From Antarcticibacterium sp. 1MA-6-2 (GTDB lineage Bacteria; Bacteroidota; Bacteroidia; Flavobacteriales; Flavobacteriaceae), in assembly GCF_021535135.1 (NCBI RefSeq), contig NZ_CP091036.1, forward strand, positions 868,001 through 932,000: 64,000 nucleotides of DNA, in the 5' to 3' direction. The notes beneath the pieces are model-generated. The model made no database searches, was not told the DNA's origin, and saw nothing but the letters and a program-made list of their open reading frames with translations. Made by a program: the position numbers and the translations under genes. Positions 19,683-27,222 of this stretch are shown here, piece by piece (the stretch's first letter is position 1; the number at the start of each line of letters is the position of its first letter).

Positions 19683-19859
19683 ATGGACTGGACATTTGAA
19701 GATTTTAAGACAGACTTGGATTCCCTAAACCCGGCAGTGAGGGAGAAAGCTCTTGAAATAGCCAACGATCTTATGAAAGAGGAAAAGTATACAACAAAAG
19801 AAGCGATAACCAAAGCCATTAAACAGGCGGAAGAATGGTTTTATGATCTGGAAGGATGA
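19683..19859 (+). CDS. Small soluble protein resembling the DUF2188/YdaT-like group
   Basis: This 58-residue frame reads FEDFKTDLDSLNPAVREKAL, then EIANDLMKEEKYTTKEAITK and AIKQAEEWF. The pattern of a short aromatic start, a REKALEIANxL helix and an acidic-aromatic AIxxAIxxAxxW end recalls small stress-associated proteins of other bacteria often annotated as hypothetical. The ATG is preceded by AAGAAGTAACT. It follows the SpoIIAA-like gene by 78 bp. The family assignment is from memory and tentative; coding potential is good. Confidence 0.55.
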   Translation: MDWTFEDFKTDLDSLNPAVREKALEIANDLMKEEKYTTKEAITKAIKQAEEWFYDLEG

Positions 19860-20004
19860 GACCTAAGGCATAAACCAATAACTTTCCTGTAAAACTTATC
19901 AGAAAGTATTGGTCAAAGTGGAATGTAATCGCTCTTTCTTAAAAAGTAGACCTAATATTTGGGTTGTTGTGAACAATATTAATTTAAAACTTTAATTTCA
20001 AGAT

Positions 20005-21410
20005 ATGGAAAAATTTGATGTAACTATTATAGGATCTGGACCGGGTGGGTATGTAAGCGCTATACGTTGCGCCCAATTAGGGCTAAAAACAGCCATTGTT
20101 GAAAGGTACAGCACGCTTGGCGGCACCTGTCTTAACGTGGGCTGTATCCCTTCAAAAGCCTGGCTGGAAGCCTCGGAGCATTATTACAAACTGAAACATC
20201 AATTTGAAAACTTTGGGATTGATGTAAAAGAGGCCAATGTCGATATTCTAAAAATGAACCAAAGGGTTCAGGATGTGGTAAAGGAAATCATCAATGGCGT
20301 TGGTTACCTGATGAAAAAGAACAAGGTAACCGTTTTTGAAGGCCACGGCACTATTAAGGACAAAAATACGATTGAGATTAAGGGCGAGGACAAAACGGAA
20401 ACCATAGAAACCAATAAAATCATCATTGCCACAGGGTCCAAACCCGCTTCACTGCCCAATATTGAAATCGATAAAAAAAGGATCATCTCTTCCACCGAAG
20501 CCCTTGCCCTACAGGAAATACCAAAGCATTTAATGGTCGTTGGCGGCGGTGTTGTCGGGGTAGAGATAGGTTCTATTTTCGCCCGCCTGGGTTCAAAGGT
20601 ATCGATTGTAGAATATTTTGATAGCCTCATTGCCACTATGGATGGCGCACTGGGACATCAATTGCACCGTTCCCTAAGAAAACAGGGAATTGAATTTTAT
20701 TTGGAACATAAGGTGACAAATGCAACAGCAACTGAAGGCAAAGTGGCGTTGAAAGCGGAAAACCTATCCGATAAAAAAGAAATGAGTTTAGAAGGCGATT
20801 ATTGCCTTATGGCCATTGGCAGAAAACCATACACCGCTAATTTAGGCCTTGAAAATATTGGAGTGGAAACCAACGAAAAAGGACAGATAACAGTAGATGA
20901 GAACCTCGAAACCAATGTCAAAGGCGTTTATGCTATAGGGGACGTAATCCGTGGGGCAATGCTTGCCCATAAGGCCAGTGAAGAGGGCGTTTTTGTAGCC
21001 GAACGGATTGTTGGCCAAAAACCACATATCAATTATTCGCTCATTCCAAATATCGTGTACACTCAACCAGAGGTTGCTTAAGCGTAGGATCAACTGAAGA
21101 AGAACTAAAAAAAGCAGGAAGAAGTATCAAAACAGGCTCTTTTCCCTTTAAAGCTAATGCAAGGGCAAAAATAAGTATGGACACAGACGGTTTTATAAAA
21201 GTAATTGCAGATAAGGAAACCGATGAGATATTGGGGGTACATATGATAGGCCCACGCATCGCGGACAGTTATACAGAAGCGGTAGTGGCAATGGAATTCA
21301 GGGCATCTGCCGAAGATATTGCAAGGATGTCCCACGGGCACCCCACCTTCTCCGAGACCTTTAAAGAAGCCTGTCTGGCAGCTACAGATGACAGGGCTTT
21401 GCATATTTAA
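20005..21410 (+). pseudogene. lpdA: Dihydrolipoyl dehydrogenase-like flavoprotein (one frame break)
   Basis: FAD-binding GSGPGGYVSAIRCAQLG, the redox pair in LGGTCLNVGCIPSK, the NAD fold VVGGGVVGVEIGSIFARLG, the FAD motif YAIGDVIRGAMLAHKA and the C-terminal catalytic HxH-E-type stretch SHGHPTFSETFKEA identify lipoamide dehydrogenase (about 468 residues after repair). The frame breaks at 21077-21083: GCTTAAGC stands where PEVAGVG would need GCC GGC. No E2/lipoyl gene is adjacent, so it may serve a stress or metal-related redox role rather than a 2-oxoacid complex (inference). Confidence 0.85.
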
Positions 21411-21599
21411 TCCAAAATTCCCGATTGATCATCAGCCTTATAACTGTTGGCGTCGTGCTACAGGAGGTTGAAAACCCCAAAGAAACAAGAGATGCCCACA
21501 GAGGAGCTAAAGTAACAGTCAAAGATGTGTAGTACTTTCAATAAAGGATCTTCCTTTAAAGTGGCCTCTCTTGTTCGGGTCGTATAACAAATATTAACA
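21411..21599. other. Intergenic region before the CDF gene
   Basis: An open frame from about 21424 (TTG start) reads LITVGVVLQEVENPKETRDA and ends at TAG 21529. It has no good start and I recognise no family, so it may be the tail of a lost gene. No clear promoter or palindrome is visible. Confidence 0.25.
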
Positions 21600-22391
21600 A
21601 TGAATAAAAGCACATTTACCATTCAAAAAATGGATTGCCCTTCGGAAGAGCAGATGATCCGAATGAAGTTGCAGTCTGTTGCACAGGTTCAACATTTGGC
21701 TTTTGATATTTCTAATCGAAAATTGGAAGTTTATCATACCGGAGACAGCACGGAAGTACATCAGGAAATCCGTCAGCTGGATTTAAATGATAAATTGGAA
21801 GAGACCACAGAAGCTGCGTTGCCTTTACCTTCAGATGATTCCCACCAACGAAAAATCCTTTGGTGGGTACTTGGAATAAACTTTGGTTTCTTTCTCATAG
21901 AAATGACCACCGGATGGATATCAGCCTCCATGGGTCTTATTGCTGATTCCCTGGATATGCTTGCCGATGCTATTGTTTATGCCCTTAGCTTGTTTGCCGT
22001 TGGGACATCCATTTCAAGAAAAAAGAAGGTTGCGGGAATTAGCGGTTACCTTCAGATGGGGCTTGCTTTACTGGGATTTGTAGAAGTTATAAGACGCTTT
22101 TTCTTAAGTAGTGAAACGCCATTATTTCAATGGATGATCATCGTTTCGGTTTTCGCCCTGGCGGGAAATTTGATTTCGCTTTGGCTAATCAATAAGGCTA
22201 AAAGCGATGAGGCGCATATGCAGGCCAGTGCCATTTTCACTTCCAACGATATTATAGTGAATGGTGGTGTTATAGTGGCAGGGGTACTGGTCTATTTTCT
22301 AAACAGCAAATGGCCGGATTTAGTAATTGGTGGGATTGTGTTCACTTTCGTAATGCGCGGTGCCCTTAGAATATTAAAATTATCCAAGTGA
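21600..22391 (+). CDS. CDF-family cation efflux transporter with N-terminal HMA-like domain
   Basis: Residues 1-75 form a ferredoxin-like domain (STFTIQKMDCPSEEQMIRMK) with a single Cys plus Asp rather than the CxxC site. Residues 85-263 hold five or six membrane segments with the CDF metal-site motifs SMGLIADSLDMLADAIVYAL and SNDIIVNGGVIVAG. The Asp pairs there bind Zn, Cd, Co or similar ions and export them in exchange for protons. The usual cytosolic C-terminal CDF domain is missing; the N-terminal domain may replace it. Such HMA-CDF proteins are common in Bacteroidota metal islands. Confidence 0.82.
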   Translation: MNKSTFTIQKMDCPSEEQMIRMKLQSVAQVQHLAFDISNRKLEVYHTGDSTEVHQEIRQLDLNDKLEETTEAALPLPSDDSHQRKILWWVLGINFGFFLIEMTTGWISASMGLIADSLDMLADAIVYALSLFAVGTSISRKKKVAGISGYLQMGLALLGFVEVIRRFFLSSETPLFQWMIIVSVFALAGNLISLWLINKAKSDEAHMQASAIFTSNDIIVNGGVIVAGVLVYFLNSKWPDLVIGGIVFTFVMRGALRILKLSK

Positions 22392-22630
22392 CGGGGCAAG
22401 TTGTATTTGAGAATACAAGAGGAGAATTAACATACCATTTGAACATGTTAGGCTATCTGCCAAACAATATACAATAAAAATAAAGATAAAAATCTATGCT
22501 AGAATAGGTACTATAGAAAAGAATTTCCAAAGAACGCACATTGTAAAGAAACCATGAATTGGAACTAAAGCAATTCTCTATTTTCCGAAGAATATTTCAA
22601 AAGAGCCAGTTTTAAGAAAAAGAAAGCCAA

Positions 22631-22801
22631 ATGACTGTAGATCCAAAAGCCAGAAGGAAAACAAAAAAAATAAAGTATAAAAAATCCCCGAAAAGTAAAA
22701 TTACCAGAAAGGACAGAATAAATGGAATTTTAATGCTTATAGGCGTATTTGTATTAGCATTTTTATTTTTTTGGTTTGTTTTGAAAAACTTACATGGCTA
22801 A
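22631..22801 (+). CDS. Small single-pass membrane protein
   Basis: A 56-residue frame: a strongly basic N-terminus (DPKARRKTKKIKYKKSPKSK) followed by one hydrophobic helix (GILMLIGVFVLAFLFFWFVL). By the positive-inside rule the basic part is cytosolic. No family recognised. The composition is coherent enough to be a real gene, but there is no strong ribosome-binding site. The 22392-22630 and 22802-23027 spacers around it show nothing recognisable. Confidence 0.45.
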   Translation: MTVDPKARRKTKKIKYKKSPKSKITRKDRINGILMLIGVFVLAFLFFWFVLKNLHG

Positions 22802-23027
22802 TTTTTCTTGGAATTTGTTTTTAAGGTTTGGAAGAAGAAAAATAAAAAAGGTTCTAACAGAAGTTTAGGAGAAAGTTCCTTTATCTTTTTTTAAATTGAG
22901 ATAATTCTCTATTCGGTTTTAATTAAGACTAAGTTAAGTCTGAGAAACTATTTCGCAAGAAAGGATGTTCATCAGCTAGAAAAACGAAATTTATTTTGAG
23001 AACTTAAAAAAATCTTTAGAAGCAGAT

Positions 23028-23219
23028 ATGAGTACATGGATCTGGGCATTGGTGTTGCTTGCTGCCGTATGGCTGGCACATTGGGGCGCGGAACATTTAG
23101 CAACACCTTTAAAAAAACTAAGGAAGCAGTGGGGTTTTTCTGTGGCTGCCGGAGGAGCCCTCGTAGGGATAGCTGCGGCAAGCCCTGAAATTTTGTCGTT
23201 GTTTGCTACAGGCAATTAG
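23028..23219 (+). pseudogene. Truncated N-terminus of a sodium/calcium exchanger-like membrane protein
   Basis: The 63-residue frame has a first membrane helix (WIWALVLLAAVWLAHWGAEHL) followed by KKLRKQWGFSVAAGGALVGI and AAASPEI. Na+/Ca2+ exchanger-type permeases have GGALVG(I/L)AAASPEI in their first ion-binding repeat, normally followed by several hundred more residues. Here the frame ends after LSLFATGN and no continuation is visible in 23220-23570, so this is a remnant cut by deletion or insertion. It marks the right edge of the metal-cargo block, where the dCas12f module begins. Confidence 0.5.
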
Positions 23220-23572
23220 TATTTACTACAGTGTAAGTATCTTATCTTTAGTACGTAAAATCCCAAATCTTACAACTTTGATTAGAGATTTTCTGGAATA
23301 GGCAAATTTATCATTTACATTTAGCATAGAAAAAGCCCGGACAACGACAATTTTATCTACGAAACGTTTTTTTGTGTAAGGAGATTATTTTTTCTTATTA
23401 AAGGAAAGAAAGAATCTTAAACTTATATTCATGTAAAGTTCAAGGTTTTAAAAATATCCGGAAGAATACAACTGCTTTTGTAAAAATTATCATTGGCAAC
23501 ATACATTTACCTAAATTATCCTATAAAAGAAAAATTCAAGTAAATGATCCTAACCACTTATCATGTTTAAAT
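23220..23572. other. AT-rich spacer between cargo remnant and the guide-RNA locus
   Basis: No open frame of interest, no inverted repeat longer than a few bases and no clear promoter was seen. It lies downstream of the putative guide RNA on the reverse strand. Confidence 0.4.
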
Positions 23573-23664
23573 AAAAAAGCCCACGCCGTTGTATATGCTG
23601 TTTGCATTTAGTGAGTGTGATAATCACCTCACCTTACGGGTGTACAAGCACCCTCGAGACTAAT
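23573..23664 (-). ncRNA. Putative guide RNA of the dCas12f-like protein
   Basis: Reading the reverse strand right after the dCas12f-like stop codon: a 16-nt hairpin GGGTG-CTTGTA-CACCC (23653-23638), then a longer hairpin GTGAG-GTGA-TTA-TCAC-A-CTCAC (23632-23611), then TAAATGCAAAC, about 22 nt of unique sequence beginning CAGCATATACAACGG (23600-23579) and a T6 run (23578-23573). Hairpins followed by a 3' unstructured segment and a T-run fit a Cas12f/TnpB-type scaffold with a 3' guide. No second repeat unit is seen, so it is a single-guide locus, not a CRISPR array. The scaffold/guide boundary is inferred. Confidence 0.6.
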
Positions 23665-24759
23665 TCAATCTATAATAATTTCGATCCCTGCTTTCTCTGC
23701 CTTGTACTTTATCTTGGTCATTAACTTGTAATAACTCCAGTTTCTTAGTACAAATTCCTCTTCTTTGGCTATCCCTATCTTATCCTGTTGATTCAATAAA
23801 ATCAGCGTTCCCGCCTGGTGTTTAATGCAAAAGTCGATCAACTTCCGGCTGTAGAGATGTAACCTGCTGTCCACAAAATTACCTTCCTTATTTTCAAACT
23901 TATCAAGCGCTTTGGTTTTTCGTTTTCGGCCTTTGCCCGATCTGGCATAGGTTACCCCTGCCAGCGCCCGTTTCCTGGCTGCCTGTATTGCAAGCCTTCT
24001 GTACAAAAACTCTTCCCGGGTGCCAATGGTGAGCCTGGTTTTACCAACTTTGACTATAACGGGGTATTCAAGTGACAGCGAAGCCTCTGCAATCACTTCC
24101 GGTTTCAGGACGTGCTTGTCTTTTTCAATTTCAAAAACTGCAAGCAAAAAGGTTTTGCCGTCTTTCAACTGAATATGTGAGGAACAAAGCTTGGTTTCTC
24201 CAGTTACTACACGCTCCAACAGCCTGTGTTTATCAGTATCTTTACCTAAGTACGTCTTAAGAGGAATTGAAAATAATCGAAAACAAAAGGCTTTCTTCTC
24301 TTCAATATAGCATAATCCCTTAACACCATCCATATCAAACGGAATAGGGATGTCTCTCCTGAAATTCATGAGCGAGCGTTCACCACTCCCGTATTCCTTC
24401 CTGTTTTTGAGGAAGGTTCTAATTAATGTTTGATTCAGGTTACCCAGGATATTGGTAGGGATCTCTCCTTTGAAATGATTTGATACAACTCGGTAGGTCG
24501 TATTCATTCGGGAGCGTTGCAGCATACCGCTTTCATCCTTCTTTTCATCGGCCAGTTTATACTTTATCCCTTCAGAAAAATAGAAGAAGTCCTTGATCAT
24601 TTCCTGTACATAGAGATGGGAGACGATCATATTAGCTGCCCTAAAGCACCTGTTCTGCCACTGGTAAAGCTTCCCAATAGCCTCCTTTCTTTCCTCCGGG
24701 GTAGGCAGATCAACCAATAGCTGGATCTTTCGGGTTAGTTTTAGCGTAGACTTTTCCAT
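23665..24759 (-). CDS. Nuclease-dead TnpB/Cas12f-like RNA-guided DNA-binding protein (dCas12f)
   Basis: 364 residues. The first ~200 form an all-helical/wedge-like part. The C-terminal third aligns with TnpB/Cas12f: RuvC-I region PVIVKVGKTRLTIG (231-246), the basic helix RRLAIQAARKRAL, RSGKGRKRKTKAL, LHLYSRKLIDFCI, RuvC-II AGTLILLNQQDKIG (316-329), and the end WSYYKLMTKIKYKAEKAGIE. In active enzymes RuvC-I has GIDLG and RuvC-II a Glu; here Lys237 and Asn323 sit at those places, and the protein stops before the zinc finger and RuvC-III Asp. No cysteine-rich remnant follows in other frames, so truncation is natural. It should bind but not cut DNA. It starts 1 nt after the sigma gene, as in known dCas12f-sigmaE pairs. 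Confidence 0.82.
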   Translation of the reverse strand: MEKSTLKLTRKIQLLVDLPTPEERKEAIGKLYQWQNRCFRAANMIVSHLYVQEMIKDFFYFSEGIKYKLADEKKDESGMLQRSRMNTTYRVVSNHFKGEIPTNILGNLNQTLIRTFLKNRKEYGSGERSLMNFRRDIPIPFDMDGVKGLCYIEEKKAFCFRLFSIPLKTYLGKDTDKHRLLERVVTGETKLCSSHIQLKDGKTFLLAVFEIEKDKHVLKPEVIAEASLSLEYPVIVKVGKTRLTIGTREEFLYRRLAIQAARKRALAGVTYARSGKGRKRKTKALDKFENKEGNFVDSRLHLYSRKLIDFCIKHQAGTLILLNQQDKIGIAKEEEFVLRNWSYYKLMTKIKYKAEKAGIEIIID

Positions 24760-24760
24760 C

Positions 24761-25546
24761 TTAAGCTATTTGCTGTTGCTGCTCGTGTTTCTCCTGCATG
24801 ATCTTATAAGCGATCATAAATTCTTTATGAACTTCCTTTTGGGAAAGCTTAAGCTCAGCAGCTATACTTGCAAAAGAAAATTTCTTTTCATTGCGGAGGC
24901 GGAATACTTCTTCCTGCTCCGGGGTCATGTTAGCCTGCACCTTAATTACCATGGCTGGTTTTTGTTTAGTTTGAGCTACGGAATCCGGATTAATGATATT
25001 TTTAAGATCTGAAATAGCCAGTTGCACCTCGTTAAAAGTTTCCGGAATGCTCGTGCCCATAACTTTGGAAATTTCTTTGTAACGGAAGCCATATTTAAGA
25101 CAGAGATCAATAAGGTGCCTTCTCTCGGCCGTTAGTAAGGGTAAGACATTTATAATTTTTTCAAAGGCTTTTTGTTCCCGTTCCTGGTCTCTAAAATTTT
25201 CTAAATCACTTATTGGATCATAGCCCCCTAAGTACTCCTGGAAGTTTTCATAACTGTCCAGGGAATTGACTTTGCTGAAAAATTTGGTTCTGGGCAATGT
25301 GTAATAGGAATAACATTCCCTTTGCATGACCATTCGCAGGAAAAAGTAAATATGTTTAGGGGTTTCTATACGATCCCGGTGAACCCATAATTTTAGAAAG
25401 CTATCCTGAACCAGGGATGATACAACAAAATCATCATCAAGAATTCCCCTGCCTACCCAGAATATACTCCGGTGGTATCTGGCATGTATATGCTCCAAAG
25501 CCGTCGGATCGCCATTTTTTAATAAATTGAAATTATGCTGTGACAT
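24761..25546 (-). CDS. ECF-type sigma factor (sigmaE/RpoE-like) partnered with dCas12f
   Basis: 261 residues, longer than usual ECF sigmas (160-200). Region 2 spans about 11-80 (ALEHIHARYHRSIFW; SSLVQDSFLKLWVHRD, the core-binding helix). Region 4 spans about 128-183 (LPLLTAERRHLIDLCLKYGF; RYKEISKVMGTSIPETFNEV), with weakened HTH consensus. An extra C-terminal HTH-like domain follows (205-250: MTPEQEEVFRLR, FSFASIAAELKLSQKEVHKE). No anti-sigma gene is adjacent. The stop codon is 1 nt from the dCas12f start, so the two are co-translated. An RNA-guided partner would replace promoter recognition; the extra domain may be the contact site (inference). Confidence 0.82.
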   Translation of the reverse strand: MSQHNFNLLKNGDPTALEHIHARYHRSIFWVGRGILDDDFVVSSLVQDSFLKLWVHRDRIETPKHIYFFLRMVMQRECYSYYTLPRTKFFSKVNSLDSYENFQEYLGGYDPISDLENFRDQEREQKAFEKIINVLPLLTAERRHLIDLCLKYGFRYKEISKVMGTSIPETFNEVQLAISDLKNIINPDSVAQTKQKPAMVIKVQANMTPEQEEVFRLRNEKKFSFASIAAELKLSQKEVHKEFMIAYKIMQEKHEQQQQIA

Positions 25547-25634
25547 AATACCCTACTATTACTCTTGATTTAAAGGAAAAAATTCCCTTTCAGGTCTACA
25601 AGTACTCCAATTTTAATTTTCGGAAATAATACAT

Positions 25635-25814
25635 TCATATATCTGAATTTAATGCCCTTTCTACCTGATCCAGTTTTTTGTAATACTCTGCAATTAATTC
25701 ATCTGCGTATATTGGTGTTCTATCACCATTCAGACAATATCGTATGTAACGAGGAGTCACCTTATATTTACATGCCAAGGCTTTTACCACCTCAGTGTTA
25801 TAAGTTTTCTGCAT
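25635..25814 (-). CDS. Small HTH-like protein upstream of the sigma-dCas12f operon
   Basis: 59 residues: MQKTYNTEVVKALACKYKVT, PRYIRYCLNGDRTPIYADEL and IAEYYKKLDQVERAL. The layout helix-turn-helix (VVKALACKYKVTPRYIRYCLNG) resembles small repressor-like DNA-binding proteins. It is on the same strand as the sigma gene, 88 bp upstream, and faces the CI-like gene at 25938. It may regulate the operon or be part of the module. Too short for most gene finders; the frame is clean and the composition protein-like. Confidence 0.6.
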   Translation of the reverse strand: MQKTYNTEVVKALACKYKVTPRYIRYCLNGDRTPIYADELIAEYYKKLDQVERALNSDI

Positions 25815-25842
25815 AAATTACGTAAGTTTGCCTGTTCATTGA

Positions 25843-25931
25843 TTTGTTCCTTTAATCGGAACAAAATCAAATATATAAACATTTTGTTTACAAAACAACT
25901 GTTTTTTTACTTTTTATAAACATTTCGTTTA
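25843..25931. promoter_or_regulatory. Divergent control region with three palindromes
   Basis: Between the small HTH gene (reverse) and the CI-like gene (forward): TTTGTTCC-N7-GGAACAAA (25843-25865, perfect arms), TAAACA-TTT-TGTTTA (25876-25890, perfect) and TAAACA-TTT-CGTTTA (25917-25931, one mismatch). The two TAAACA dyads are 41 bp apart, about four helical turns, and the second ends 6 bp before the CI-like ATG, typical of autorepression with cooperative binding. The TTTGTTCC palindrome may serve the other regulator. Confidence 0.65.
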
Positions 25932-25937
25932 CATAAT

Positions 25938-26327
25938 ATGAATAAATCTAAAATGCTTGATGAGATAAAGATTCATTATGGATTTAAAAGGGATGCAGAA
26001 TTAGCGGATTTTTTAGAAATTACCAGACAGACTTTATCGAATTGGAAATCAAGAAATTCTTTTGATGCTGAATTACTATATTCAAAATGCCCAGAACTAA
26101 GTCCCGCATGGTTACTAACGGGTAAAGGTCCAATGCTCCAAAAAGATTCAACAGACTCAATAATTAATGAAACTGATCCAGAAGTTCTGCGCGAAAAATT
26201 ACTTCATCTTCAAAGGCAACTAGATGCGTTAGAAAAAGCCAATAACGCTTTAGAAGATGCCAATGACTCATTAAAGGAAACAAAAATGTTACTTAGGAAA
26301 CGAATTACAGAGCTTGAAGGCAAATAA
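25938..26327 (+). CDS. CI-like phage-repressor-type HTH protein with C-terminal coiled coil
   Basis: Residues 1-70 match the Phage_CI_repr HTH domain: DEIKIHYGFKRDAELADFLE, ITRQTLSNWKSRNSFDAELL and LSPAWLLTGKGPM. From about residue 80 it forms a long coiled coil (LREKLLHLQRQLDALEKANN; ALEDANDSLKE) rather than a LexA-like peptidase, so it is not cleaved by RecA. Two matching dyads lie just upstream, implying autorepression. It is transcribed divergently from the sigma-dCas12f operon and probably sets the expression of both directions. Confidence 0.75.
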   Translation: MNKSKMLDEIKIHYGFKRDAELADFLEITRQTLSNWKSRNSFDAELLYSKCPELSPAWLLTGKGPMLQKDSTDSIINETDPEVLREKLLHLQRQLDALEKANNALEDANDSLKETKMLLRKRITELEGK

Positions 26328-26935
26328 ATAGTTAAAGGCTTGATGGCCACTCTCCAAAATAATTTGATTTTAATTTTCTCAGTAGAAACTAGAAAAATGC
26401 CTAATACCATATTTTAATTACTAATCTCTGTCTATGCGATTTCCAGTAATCTCCTTTTCTTTCATTTTTTTATATTAAGCAGCAGTAGTTTTAGCTTGAT
26501 TATTTCTTATTAAAAAAATAATCGTCTGGAAATAAAGAATTAGTGGTTGAAAATTAGCTAGAAAACCGCCTTAAATTTCAGCCACCAACCCTGGGTTTAC
26601 CTCTATTATGCTTCTTTCATGGATCCTTCTTTTTCAGATTTAAAGAGAAACAGCGGAAAATTCTTCTTTTCGTAGTTACGAGTTTCTACGAAATCTGGGT
26701 TACTACCTGCCTCAATGCCAAATAACAGTTTATAATTCCTTGCCACATCTTCAAATAGCAGCAAAATAATCCTAATTCTATCACTTGTTAAATTCTTTCG
26801 TAGTACGAAGAATATAGGGAAAAATATTTGGTAAAGTATATCAAATTAGTAGAACGAAAGTCAAACCTTGATAGGGGCTATCAATTAAAAAGATTTAATC
26901 GATTGGTAGCCCCTTTCTTTAAAAACCGTTCTATT
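26328..26935. promoter_or_regulatory. 608-bp non-coding region with TTCGTAG palindromes
   Basis: Two related dyads: TTCGTAG-N10-CTACGAA (26669-26692) and the 13-bp palindrome TTCGTAGTACGAA (26797-26809), 128 bp apart. On the reverse strand an open frame without ATG lies between them (DRIRIILLLFEDVARNYKLL and onward, ending near 26610) and could be a gene remnant. The dyads resemble binding sites for one dimeric regulator of the replication/transfer genes to the right, possibly the HTH protein at 26936. Confidence 0.4.
26875..26920 (+). terminator. Terminator/attenuator hairpin before the HTH gene
   Basis: GGGGCTATCAAT pairs with ATTGGTAGCCCC (one G-T pair) around a 15-nt loop and is followed by TTTCTTT. 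It lies in the leader of the gene at 26936, so it may end upstream transcripts or act as an attenuator. A reading frame that would extend the downstream gene through it was rejected for this reason. Confidence 0.55.
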
Positions 26936-27217
26936 ATGCCAACAAGTATTATTACCACCGACGATCTTCGGGAGTTCAAATTAGAACTACTTGAGGAAAT
27001 TAAAAGTTTAATCACCAAACAATCATTAGGAACTTTAAAGAAATATTTAAAATCTTCTGATGTTATGGATCTGCTCCAGGTAAGTCCGGGAACTCTTCAA
27101 AACTTAAGAATTAACGGCACCCTACCTTACACCAAAGTTGGAGGAATTATTTACTATGATGCCGAGGAAATCCAAAACTTGATGACCGCCAATCGGGTAA
27201 ATCACAAATTTGAATAA
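26936..27217 (+). CDS. Helix-turn-helix (excisionase/MerR-like fold) DNA-binding protein of the ICE
   Basis: 93 residues starting MPTSIITTDDLREFKLELLE, with the winged-helix-like HTH YLKSSDVMDLLQVSPGTLQN and PYTKVGGIIYYDAEEIQ. This is the Bacteroidota HTH_17/excisionase-type protein usually found at the head of mobile-element replication or excision genes. A longer frame from 26828 crosses the hairpin at 26875 and was rejected. It lies 5 bp before the next gene and probably regulates excision/replication or transfer. Confidence 0.7.
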   Translation: MPTSIITTDDLREFKLELLEEIKSLITKQSLGTLKKYLKSSDVMDLLQVSPGTLQNLRINGTLPYTKVGGIIYYDAEEIQNLMTANRVNHKFE

Positions 27218-27222
27218 CTACT

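Noticed and set aside
23573..23664. CRISPR array beside the dCas12f gene
   Set aside because: Only one scaffold-like unit and no spaced direct repeats; read as a single-guide RNA.
24847..24854. GCTTAAGC inside the sigma gene as another CCGG lesion
   Set aside because: The frame reads AAELKLSQKEV through it without disruption, so this copy is natural.
26828..26936. Longer start for the HTH protein at 26936
   Set aside because: The extension crosses a strong terminator-like hairpin (26875-26920) and adds no domain; the internal ATG fits the family.
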